Source: DATBSK01 sp964501785 (GTDB lineage: Bacteria; Actinomycetota; Acidimicrobiia; IMCC26256; PALSA-555). Taken from it: a DNA stretch of 64,000 nucleotides. The notes beneath the pieces were generated by a model, which saw nothing but the letters and a program-made list of their open reading frames with translations, ran no database searches and was not told the origin of the DNA. The translations under genes were made by a program, and so were the position numbers. Positions 34,718 through 42,286 of the stretch are shown here, piece after piece. The first letter of the stretch is position 1. The number at the start of each line of letters is the position of its first letter. The stretch is taken from positions 1-64,000 of the forward strand of contig CAZCUD010000017.1 in NCBI GenBank assembly GCA_964501785.1, written 5' to 3'.

Positions 34718-35167
34718 TCAGACGTCGAGCTCGTACTCGTACCAGGTGAAGCGGGTAGCGCCGGTGCGGTCGTAGAGGCGCTGAGCCGTCGTGTTGTCGG
34801 GGGCAGTGCTCCAGACGAGCGCCGACGCGCCACGGTCGCGGGTGACCTCGGCCGCGGCTTCGAGGAGAGCGCGCCCGGCGCCCGCGCCTCGCACCTCGGG
34901 GACGACGAACAAGTCGTGCAGGCACACGACCTCGTGGGCGGTCACGGTGTCGAGGCGCCAGTGGAGGCACGCGTACCCGACGAGCGGGCCGCCCGGCTCG
35001 GCGCGGGCGCCGAGGATGATGCCCTCGGCATCCGAGTCGACGAAGCGCCGGAAGAACGTGGCGTTGCGCGCGTCGTCGGGCTCGACCTCGTAGAACCGCT
35101 GGTACGCGGCGACGAGCGGGAGCGCCTCGTCGAGCTCGTGCGGCGCGAGGCGCGCGATCTCGGTCAC
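34718..35167 (-). CDS. GNAT-family N-acetyltransferase
   Basis: A 149-residue GNAT. The acetyl-CoA pyrophosphate loop is VVPEVRGAGAGRALLEAA (motif A, Q/RxxGxG/A as RGAGAG), preceded by HEVVCLHDLFV and followed by ALVWSTAPDNTTAQRLYDRTGATRFTWYEYEL (motif B). It acetylates an amine of an unknown small molecule or protein. GTG 35167 overlaps the stop of the amine oxidase gene upstream (GTGA), so the two amine-acting enzymes are co-translated. Confidence 0.87.
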   Translation of the reverse strand: MTEIARLAPHELDEALPLVAAYQRFYEVEPDDARNATFFRRFVDSDAEGIILGARAEPGGPLVGYACLHWRLDTVTAHEVVCLHDLFVVPEVRGAGAGRALLEAAAEVTRDRGASALVWSTAPDNTTAQRLYDRTGATRFTWYEYELDV

Positions 35168-36528
35168 GTGGCGCTCAGGATCTCGTGCGCGGCCCGCTCG
35201 CCCGACTGGATCGCGCCGTCCATGTAGCCGCACCAGACGGTGGCGGTCTCGGTGCCCGCCCAGTGCACAGGGCCGACCGGCGCCCGCAGGGCCGGACCGT
35301 GCTGGGTCCACGCGCCGGGGGTGAACAGGGCGGCGTAGCAGCCGCGCGTCCACTCTTCGGCGGACCAGTCGCGCTCGACGTACTCCACGGGCGTGCGCGC
35401 GGGCGATCCGAACAGCCGCGTGAGCGCGTCGAGGACGGCGGTGCGGCGCTCGTCGGGCTCGGCGCCGCTCAGCGCGCGCGCGTGGGCGCCCTCGACGAAC
35501 GCGAGCAGCACGCCCGGCGACCCCGACGCGGGCGAGTTGTCGAACACCACCTTCACCGGTCCTTCGTCGGTCGTCGCCTGGCCGGAGAGCCCGTCGTCGC
35601 GCCAGAAGGGCCGGTTGTAGACGGCGTGGCACTTGATCACCGCGCCCATCGGGAGCCGCTGGAGCAGCTGGTCGCGCACCGCCGGGAGCGCGGGCTCGTA
35701 GCGGATGCGGGCCGCGAGGGGCGGCGGCACCGCGACGACCGCGTAGCGCGCCTTCACGAGCAGCTCGTCGGTGAGGACGGCGACCGCGTCGTCGCTGCGG
35801 TCGATGCGACGAACCGGCTGACCGACGCGCACCGAGTCGCCGAGGCGCGCGGCGAGGCCGATGGCATTCGCCTGCGCGCCCTGCACGAAGCGGTCCTGCT
35901 GCGCGCCACCGGTGGTGCCGGCGAGCACGTCCACCCCGTTCCCGGAGTGCGTGTAGAAGAGCGCGTGCAGCAGCGAGAGGTCGGACGGCTCGGCGGCGAA
36001 CACGGCCTCCGAGTAGAGGGTGAGCAGCTCGCGCGCGCCCCGGGTGACCGCGTTGTGGCGGATCCACGTCTCGAACGTCTGGCCGTCCCAGTCGGTCGCC
36101 CGTTCGGCCTCCCAGGGCGCGTCGAGCGGCACCTGGGTCGCCATGCGGTCGAAGCGGGTCTGGGCCTGGCCCATGTCGAGGAGCACGGCCGGGCTGAGCT
36201 TGGGGATCGCCCCCTGGTAGCGACCGGTGCGTCCACCGAAGCGCAGGAGGTGCTCGCCCCCGTCATGCGTCGGGAACGTGCCGTTGCCGAGCTCGGCGGC
36301 GAGGCGCGCGATGCGGTGCTGGCCCGGGCCGATCCACTGGCCGCCGTGGTCGATCGGCGTGCCGTCGGCGAGCTGCTCGGTGAGCAGCCGTCCCCCGACG
36401 CGATCGCGCGCCTCGAGGACGACGACGTCGCGCCCGGCCTCGGCGAGCAGGCGGGCGGCGGTGAGCCCGGCGAGCCCGGCGCCGACGACGCACACGTCCG
36501 TCTCCACCGGCTGCGCCACGACGCCCAC
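35164..36528 (-). CDS. Flavin monoamine oxidase family protein
   Basis: A 454-residue FAD-dependent amine oxidase. The N-terminal dinucleotide site is VCVVGAGLAGLTAARLLAEAG (about 12-32), followed by VVLEARDRVGGRL and the GGQWIGPGQ motif of bacterial monoamine oxidases. The C-terminal FAD motif is VHWAGTETATVWCGYMDGAIQSG. It oxidises primary or secondary amines to imines with release of hydrogen peroxide. No signal peptide. The divergent bioB start lies 40 bases away. GTG 36528 is used; GTG 36519 is also possible. Confidence 0.88.
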   Translation of the reverse strand: MGVVAQPVETDVCVVGAGLAGLTAARLLAEAGRDVVVLEARDRVGGRLLTEQLADGTPIDHGGQWIGPGQHRIARLAAELGNGTFPTHDGGEHLLRFGGRTGRYQGAIPKLSPAVLLDMGQAQTRFDRMATQVPLDAPWEAERATDWDGQTFETWIRHNAVTRGARELLTLYSEAVFAAEPSDLSLLHALFYTHSGNGVDVLAGTTGGAQQDRFVQGAQANAIGLAARLGDSVRVGQPVRRIDRSDDAVAVLTDELLVKARYAVVAVPPPLAARIRYEPALPAVRDQLLQRLPMGAVIKCHAVYNRPFWRDDGLSGQATTDEGPVKVVFDNSPASGSPGVLLAFVEGAHARALSGAEPDERRTAVLDALTRLFGSPARTPVEYVERDWSAEEWTRGCYAALFTPGAWTQHGPALRAPVGPVHWAGTETATVWCGYMDGAIQSGERAAHEILSAT

Positions 36529-36568
36529 GCTAGGGCTGCGGCGGGGAGGGCCGCGCTACCGTTCGTCC

Positions 36569-37675
36569 ATGCCCGTGGCCCCCGCGATCGCGCGCGCCGA
36601 GGAGGCGCTGCTCGGCGAGCGGCGCCGGCTGACGCGCGACGAGGCCGGCGCGGTCGCGGCCGTGCCGCTCGACGAGCTGCCCGACCTGGTCGCCCTGGCG
36701 CACCGGGTGCGCCTCGAGCACTGCGGCGACGAGGTCGAGCTCGAGAGCCTGATCAACGCGAAGTCGGGCGCATGCCCCGAAGACTGCGCGTTCTGCTCGC
36801 AGTCGGCGCGCTACAGCACCGACGTCGACGTCTACGCGTACCTCGACCTCGACGAGATCGTCGCTGCGGCGCGTGCCACGCGCGAGGCAGGGGCGACCCA
36901 GTTCTGCATCGTCGTGGCCGTCCGCGGCCCCAACGAACGACTGCTCGAGAAGGTCATCGAGTCGGTGCACGCGGTGCACGACGAGACGGGGCTCGAGGTC
37001 GCGTGCTCGCTCGGGCTGCTGACGCCCGAGCAGGCGAAGCGGCTCGCCGAAGCCGACGTGCGGCGCTACAACCACAACCTCGAGGCGCCGCGCGAGGTGT
37101 TCCCGAGCATCTGCACCACCCACACCTACGACGACCGGGTCGCCACCGCCCGGCTCGCCATGGAAGCAGGCATGGAGCTGTGCTGCGGTGGGATCCTCGG
37201 GATGGGCGAGACGCTCCAGCAGCGGGTCGACTTCGCGTTCGAGCTGGCCGAGCTGGAGCCGTGCGAGGTACCGATCAACTTCTTGATGCCGTCGGGCACG
37301 CCCCTCGGTGACGAGCAGCCGCGGCTCACGCCGCGCGAGGCGCTCCAGGCGATCGCGCTGTTCCGGCTGGTGCTGCCGAGCACGTGGCTGCGTCTCGCGG
37401 GCGGGAGAGAGCTGGTGCTCGGCGAGCTCCAGGCGATGGGCCTGCTCGCCGGCGCGAACGCGCTGATCGTCGGCAACTACCTCACGACCGGCGGCCGCCC
37501 CGCCGAGGACGACCACGCGCTTCTCGACGCGCTGGGGATGCCGGTGGCCGACGGCCCCGGCGAGGGCCGCTTCGTCGTCGACGGCCACGGTGCGCACGCC
37601 CGCCCCGCGAAGCCGGCACCACCCGCGTCGTCCGGCGAGCGCACCTCGATCCCGGTCACGTCGGCATCTCCTTGA
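36569..37675 (+). CDS. bioB: Biotin synthase
   Basis: A 368-residue radical SAM enzyme that inserts sulfur into dethiobiotin. The SAM cluster motif is C69-P-E-D-C73-A-F-C76, followed by QSARYS and YNHNLEAPREVFP; the second-cluster cysteines and arginine fall in GLEVACSLGLL, GMELCCGGILGMGET and the PSTWLRLAGGRE segment. The start ATG 36569 excludes an N-terminal frame that overlaps the divergent oxidase. The C-terminal 40 residues are an extra Pro/Ala-rich tail. The TGA stop lies inside the stem of a terminator hairpin. No other bio genes are nearby. Confidence 0.93.
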   Translation: MPVAPAIARAEEALLGERRRLTRDEAGAVAAVPLDELPDLVALAHRVRLEHCGDEVELESLINAKSGACPEDCAFCSQSARYSTDVDVYAYLDLDEIVAAARATREAGATQFCIVVAVRGPNERLLEKVIESVHAVHDETGLEVACSLGLLTPEQAKRLAEADVRRYNHNLEAPREVFPSICTTHTYDDRVATARLAMEAGMELCCGGILGMGETLQQRVDFAFELAELEPCEVPINFLMPSGTPLGDEQPRLTPREALQAIALFRLVLPSTWLRLAGGRELVLGELQAMGLLAGANALIVGNYLTTGGRPAEDDHALLDALGMPVADGPGEGRFVVDGHGAHARPAKPAPPASSGERTSIPVTSASP

Positions 37676-37718
37676 TGCGTATCTCAACCCCCCTCTAGGG
37701 GGTCTGAGATACGCATCA
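37673..37718. terminator. Bidirectional hairpin after bioB (family A)
   Basis: TGATGCGTATCTCA and TGAGATACGCATCA are perfect 14-base arms, with C6-TCTA-G5 extending the stem inside. It sits between convergent bioB and phosphatase genes and begins with the bioB stop codon. The same family recurs at 52102-52139 with paired base changes. Confidence 0.8.
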
Positions 37719-37738
37719 CAGGACGGTGCAGCACGGCC

Positions 37739-38335
37739 TCAGTCGGGGGCGCGCTCGTTGAAGGTGGTGACGACCGGGCCCAGCGGGCCGGGCGCAAGCC
37801 GGGTGATCGACGCGGTGTCGAGACGCAGGCGCCACGCGAGCTCCGGGCGCTCGTCGAGCCCGAGGCCCCACAGCACTCCGGCCTTGATCGGCGACACGTG
37901 GCTCACCGCGATCACCGGGCCCCGCTCGCTCGCCTCGGCGAACAGCTCGGCCACGCACGCCGAGACCCGCCGCTGCAGCTCGCGCATGCTCTCGCCACCG
38001 GGCGGGGCGAAGTCGGGATCGGCCTGCCACTCCTGCCACACCTCGCGGGGGATCTCGGCCAGCGGGCGTTCGTCCCACTCGCCGTAGTCCATCTCGAGCA
38101 GGCCCCGCTCGTCGTCGACGGTCATGTCCCACCGCGCGGCGATCGCCTCGGCCGTCTCGCGGGTGCGGCGCAGCGGGCTGCTCACGATGCGCTCGGGTCG
38201 TCCACCGCGCTCGAGCAGCGCGGCCAGCGAGTCTGCCTGCGCGACGCCCTCGGGTGACAACGACGGGTCAGCGCGGCCGAGCAGCAGGCCGCGCAGGTTC
38301 TGGTCGGTCGCGCCGTGGCGCACGAGGACGATCAC
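37739..38335 (-). CDS. Histidine phosphatase family protein (phosphoglycerate-mutase-like)
   Basis: A 198-residue phosphatase. LVRHGATDQN carries the phospho-accepting His, SPLRRTRETAEAIA the phosphate-binding Arg pair, LEMDYGEWDERPL the middle Glu, and IAVSHVSPIKAG the second His. The family includes cofactor-dependent phosphoglycerate mutases, CobC and broad phosphatases; substrate unknown. Organised with RNase HI in the same transcript, which in many actinobacteria are neighbours or fused. Start GTG 38335; the downstream end faces the bioB terminator. Confidence 0.87.
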   Translation of the reverse strand: MIVLVRHGATDQNLRGLLLGRADPSLSPEGVAQADSLAALLERGGRPERIVSSPLRRTRETAEAIAARWDMTVDDERGLLEMDYGEWDERPLAEIPREVWQEWQADPDFAPPGGESMRELQRRVSACVAELFAEASERGPVIAVSHVSPIKAGVLWGLGLDERPELAWRLRLDTASITRLAPGPLGPVVTTFNERAPD

Positions 38336-38814
38336 GACGGGGCGGCCTCGCGCAGCCGCCCGGTGCGCCAGAGCTCACGGCGCGGCTCGGGCAGGTAGAG
38401 GTCGAACTGGCCGACGATCCACCAGCACGCGACCAGGCCCGCCAGCTCCTCGAGCAGCACGACCCACCACACCGGCAGCAGCGAGTCGGCGGGGAACGTG
38501 GTGCCGCCGATCGGCCACCAGAACAGGTCGGGGTCGGTGAACGCGCCCGAGAGGATCAGGCCGCAGAACACCCCGATCGGCAGGCACAGGAGGCGCCGGC
38601 GGGTCAGCCGGGGCCGGCCGATGGTGCCGACCATCACGATCACGAGCAGCGCGATCGGGAACAGCACCGTGTGCCCGAACGCGGTGTGCCCGACCGGCAG
38701 GTCGACGAGCAGCGGCAGCATCGAGCCGAGCGCGATCAGCCGGTAGTCGATGCCCGAGCTCTTGAACACGTTGGCGACGAGCAGCACCGAGATGCCGACG
38801 TACCAGAGCAGCAC
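38332..38814 (-). CDS. Integral membrane protein, possibly YdjM-like metal-dependent hydrolase fold
   Basis: A 160-residue protein with four hydrophobic segments. The motif DYRLIALGSMLPLLVDLPVGHTAFGHTVLFP resembles the GS-x-P-D-x-D and H-T patterns of YdjM/YbcI-type membrane hydrolases, although one acidic residue is replaced by Leu. A C-terminal amphipathic segment (FDLYLPEPRRELWRTG) is probably cytosolic. GTG 38814 is chosen because it avoids overlap with RNase HI; the frame is open further. It is coupled to the phosphatase through a GTGA overlap. Function not established. Confidence 0.65.
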   Translation of the reverse strand: MLLWYVGISVLLVANVFKSSGIDYRLIALGSMLPLLVDLPVGHTAFGHTVLFPIALLVIVMVGTIGRPRLTRRRLLCLPIGVFCGLILSGAFTDPDLFWWPIGGTTFPADSLLPVWWVVLLEELAGLVACWWIVGQFDLYLPEPRRELWRTGRLREAAPS

Positions 38815-38822
38815 GAGCGTCC

Positions 38823-39236
38823 CTACGTCGCCGCGTCGAGCGCGGCGTTCACGAGCAGGTCGGCATCCATGTTCTGCTCGCGCGGCACGTGGGCGAGGTC
38901 GACCTCGGCCCACGACCCGAGCAGCTCGCGAGCCCGAGCGTGGAGCGGCTTGAGCCCGTCGTGCTTGACCTTCCACGCGCCCTCGAGCTGGCGGACGACG
39001 AGCATCGAGTCGGCCCGCACCCGGACGGCTCGCGCGCCGAACGGCAGCGCGGCCTCGAGCCCGGCGATCACCGCCTTGTACTCGGCGACGTTGTTGGTCG
39101 CGGTGCCGATCGTCTCGCTCACCGACGCCAGCCGGGTGGGCGGCGACGTGCTCGGGTCGAGCACCACCGCGCCGATCGCGGCCGGCCCCGGGTTCCCCCG
39201 CGCTCCCCCGTCGGCGTACACCTCGACGACGTCCAC
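38823..39236 (-). CDS. Ribonuclease HI family protein
   Basis: A 137-residue RNase H fold. The four acidic residues are visible: D9 in VYADGGARGNPGPAA, E52 in TNNVAEYKAVIAGL, D76 in VRADSMLVVRQL and D126 in QNMDADLLVN. It would hydrolyse the RNA strand of RNA-DNA hybrids; this short GGARGNPG group is the one often fused to a CobC-like phosphatase in mycobacteria, and here that phosphatase is two genes downstream. It starts seven bases after the zinc-ribbon protein gene. Confidence 0.87.
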   Translation of the reverse strand: MDVVEVYADGGARGNPGPAAIGAVVLDPSTSPPTRLASVSETIGTATNNVAEYKAVIAGLEAALPFGARAVRVRADSMLVVRQLEGAWKVKHDGLKPLHARARELLGSWAEVDLAHVPREQNMDADLLVNAALDAAT

Positions 39237-39243
39237 GTCGGCC

Positions 39244-39957
39244 TCAGGGCACCAGGATCGTGCCGCAGTTGTCGCAGTGCTCGATGGTGCCGGCGGGGGC
39301 CTTGCGGATCCGCTCGGCCTCGGTGGCCGGGATCGACAGGTGACAGCCCTGGCAGGTCATGCCGACGAGCCGGGCCGCGCCGACGCCGTTGGCCTTCGCG
39401 CGCACGTCCTCGTAGACCTCGACCATCTCGGCGTCGATCGCGCCCGCCTGCTCGGCGCGTGCGGCCTCGGCGGCGCGCAGCTCGTCACCGAGCGCGCCCT
39501 CCGCGGCGGCGAGCGCCTCGCGCTGCGCGGCGAGCGCCGCCTCGATCGCCGCGACCTCGGTGCCGCGCTCGGCGAGCTGCCCGTCGAGCGGCTCGCGCCG
39601 CTCCATCGCCGCGAGCTGGCGGTCCTCGACCGACTGCTGGTGACGCTTGAGCTGCGCGACGTCGGCCTGGAGCGCCTGGAGCTCCTTCGGCGAGACGACC
39701 TCGCCGGAGTACAGCTTCGCCTCCGCCTGCGCGGCCTGCTCGCCGATCGCGGTGGCCTCGTCCTCGTGGCGCTTCTCCTCGCGCGCCACCTCGTCGCGCT
39801 CGGCCTGGAGCGTGGCGAGCGCGGCCTGGAGCTCGGCGAGCCGGGCCTCGGTCGTGGCGACCTGGGCGCGCTCGGGCAGCGTGTCGAGGCGGTGGCGGAT
39901 GCGGTCGAGCGCGAGGTCGCGCTCCTGGAGTTCGAGGAGGGGCTCGAGCGCGCTCAC
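39244..39957 (-). CDS. C4-type zinc ribbon protein with a long coiled coil
   Basis: A 237-residue protein: residues about 5-180 form a long heptad-rich coiled coil (QERDLALDRIRHRLDTL onward), and the C-terminal CQGCHLSIP...HCDNCGTILVP holds a four-cysteine zinc ribbon. This is the CT398/Rv2229c-type family that is found next to RNase HI and NIF3-like proteins in actinobacteria. Its role is undefined; nucleic-acid or flagellar/secretion-related scaffolding has been proposed for relatives. First gene of the four-gene group running to 37739. Confidence 0.85.
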   Translation of the reverse strand: MSALEPLLELQERDLALDRIRHRLDTLPERAQVATTEARLAELQAALATLQAERDEVAREEKRHEDEATAIGEQAAQAEAKLYSGEVVSPKELQALQADVAQLKRHQQSVEDRQLAAMERREPLDGQLAERGTEVAAIEAALAAQREALAAAEGALGDELRAAEAARAEQAGAIDAEMVEVYEDVRAKANGVGAARLVGMTCQGCHLSIPATEAERIRKAPAGTIEHCDNCGTILVP

Positions 39958-40005
39958 CGAGGCGACGCTACGCGCTGGGAGCGCCGGCGCGCGCGTCGGG
40001 ACACA

Positions 40006-42129
40006 TCAACCGATGTCGAGACCGCCGCCCTCGACCGTGGTCGCCGTAGTCGGCGGCTGCGTCGTCGGCTGGGTCGCCGGCGGCTTCGTCGTCGCGGTGG
40101 TCGCCCGGGTCGTCGGGGCGTTCACGACCACCGACGGGGGCGTCGTGGGGAGCGTCTCGCCGGGGAACAGGCCCGGCGCGGTCGCGGTGCGACCGCTCTC
40201 GGTGATGAACGCACCCTTGCGTGCGCACGCGGCACCCGGGTCGGGGAACGGCTCGGCGGGCACGCCGGCGAGCGCCGTGTCCATGAAGATCTTCGAGATC
40301 CGGGCCGGGATCTGCCCACCGAAGCCGGCACCCGGGATCCGAGCCTCCGCGTTGCCGTGCCAGGTGAACGCCACCAGGCCCGGCGTGATGTGCAGGAAGT
40401 TCGCGTCGGCGCGGTTGTCGGTGGTGCCCGTCTTGCCGGCCGACTCGCGGCCGTTGAGCCGCGCCGCCGTGCCGGTGCCGCCGGTGATCACGCCCTTCAT
40501 GATGTCGAGCGCGCAGTTGGCCGCGTCCTCGGCCACCGCGCGCTGGGGCACGACGTCGCGCACCGCGTCGAACACGACCTCACCGTCGGGGCCGGTGATC
40601 TTGGAGATGAAGATCGCCGGATGGGCCATGCCGCCGTTGGCGAGCGTGGCGGCCACGGTCGCCATCTCGGTCGCGGTCGACTCGATCGCGCCCAGGGTCA
40701 GGGTCAGCACCGGCTTCAGCGTCTGCTGCGTGATGCCCATCTTGTAGGCGGTGTCGATCACCTTGTTGAAGCCCACCGCGAGCTCGAGCCGGGCGAACGC
40801 GCAGTTGACCGAGCCGCTCGTCGCGGCCCGCAGCGTCATGCGCCCGCCACCGCCCTCGGAGTTCTGGGTGCGCCCGTACTGGGGGAACTCGCACGGTGAC
40901 GTGCCGTCGATGAAGTCGGCAGGCGAGAACTGGCTGTCGAGCGCGGCCGCGAGGGTGATGACCTTCCAGGTCGACCCTGCTTGGCGGCCCGGATAGCTCG
41001 TCGCGATGTTGTACTGGCTCGACTCGAAGCCCGGCCCCGCCACCATCGCCTTCACGAACCCGGTGCGCGGGTCCATGGCGACGAGCGACCCGGTCCAGCC
41101 CGGCTTCTCGGGCAGCACCTGGTCCATCGCCGACTGCGCGGCGGCCTGGATGTTGGGGTCGAGCGTCGCGTAGACCTTGAGCCCGCCGTTGAGCAGGCGG
41201 TCCTGGCGCTCCTTGGGCGTGCCGCCGAGCACCGAGTAGATCGGGTCGTTGATGAGGCGGTCCTGGATCTCCTCGCCCCACGACGTGCGCGGGCGCAGCT
41301 CGGCCACCGGTGGCACCGTCGGCAGCGGCTCCTGGCGCGCGGCCTCGGCCTGCTCCTCGGTGATGTAGCCCTGGTCGAGCATGCGCGTGAGCGCGATCTC
41401 GCGCCGGCGCGACGCGCCCTCGGGGTTGGTGAACGGGTTGTTGCCCTCGGGGTTGGAGATCAGCCCGGCGAGCAGCGCGGCCTCGCCGACAGTGACCTCC
41501 TCCATCGTCTTGCCCCGCACGCCGTAGGGCGACGCCGGGTCGGGGTAGACGAGCAGGCGCTCCACCGCCGACTGCACGCCGTAGGAGCCCTGGCCGAAGT
41601 AGACGGTGTTGAGGTACTGCTCGAGGATCTCGTTCTTCGAGAACTTCTCGTTGAGGCGGAAGGCGAGGACGATCTCTCGCACCTTCCGGTTGATGTCGCG
41701 CTTCTTGGTGAGGATCCGGTTCTTGACGAGCTGCTGGGTGATCGTCGAGCCACCCTGCTCGATCTCACCCGACGTGAGGTTGGTCAGCAGCGCTCGCATG
41801 GTGGCGTTGAGGTCGACGCCGTCGTTCTCCCAGAACGACTGGTCCTCGACCGCGATCACCGCGTCCTGGATCAGCTTGGGCACCGCGTCGAGGTTGATGA
41901 TCTCGCGGTTCTGGTTGCCGACCACGTCGATGACGCCGCCCGAGGCGTCGTAGATGGTGGATCGCTGGGCCAGGTCGCGCAGCGCGCCGATCTTGTCGCT
42001 CGTGTAGTGGTGGGCCGCCCCGACTTCGGCGATCCCGGGCAGGAGCGCGGCCACGCAGGCGCCGACGGCCACGCCGCCGATGACGACGGTGAGCACGAAG
42101 TTGCGGAACGCACCAGGGACCTTGCGCAT
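40006..42129 (-). CDS. Class A penicillin-binding protein (transglycosylase/transpeptidase)
   Basis: A 707-residue cell-wall synthase. After a membrane anchor (VLTVVIGGVAVGACVAALLPG, about 12-32) is the GT51 domain: AVEDQSFWENDGVD with the catalytic Glu, QGGSTITQQLVKN, and RKVREIVLAFRLN. The transpeptidase domain has AGSTWKVITLA (SxxK), SGSVNCAF (SxN) and AGKTGTTDN (KTG). The tail is a Thr/Pro-rich linker. In the EDxxFxxHxG motif the His is Asn. ATG 42129 precedes the membrane anchor; longer frames are possible. Divergent from the addB-like gene, 157 bases away. Confidence 0.9.
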   Translation of the reverse strand: MRKVPGAFRNFVLTVVIGGVAVGACVAALLPGIAEVGAAHHYTSDKIGALRDLAQRSTIYDASGGVIDVVGNQNREIINLDAVPKLIQDAVIAVEDQSFWENDGVDLNATMRALLTNLTSGEIEQGGSTITQQLVKNRILTKKRDINRKVREIVLAFRLNEKFSKNEILEQYLNTVYFGQGSYGVQSAVERLLVYPDPASPYGVRGKTMEEVTVGEAALLAGLISNPEGNNPFTNPEGASRRREIALTRMLDQGYITEEQAEAARQEPLPTVPPVAELRPRTSWGEEIQDRLINDPIYSVLGGTPKERQDRLLNGGLKVYATLDPNIQAAAQSAMDQVLPEKPGWTGSLVAMDPRTGFVKAMVAGPGFESSQYNIATSYPGRQAGSTWKVITLAAALDSQFSPADFIDGTSPCEFPQYGRTQNSEGGGGRMTLRAATSGSVNCAFARLELAVGFNKVIDTAYKMGITQQTLKPVLTLTLGAIESTATEMATVAATLANGGMAHPAIFISKITGPDGEVVFDAVRDVVPQRAVAEDAANCALDIMKGVITGGTGTAARLNGRESAGKTGTTDNRADANFLHITPGLVAFTWHGNAEARIPGAGFGGQIPARISKIFMDTALAGVPAEPFPDPGAACARKGAFITESGRTATAPGLFPGETLPTTPPSVVVNAPTTRATTATTKPPATQPTTQPPTTATTVEGGGLDIG

Positions 42130-42286
42130 AGAGGGGGTGTCTCCAGGATGGCACACGAGGGCCCGGATCCCACGAGCAGTGCCCGGGGGCTCCGGTCGGT
42201 CACCTGCCCAACGGCACCGATGGCGCAACGGTTCCCGGCCGGCCCCGTCTCACCCCCTGGTTACTCTCCGCCCGGAGGAGGAGGCG

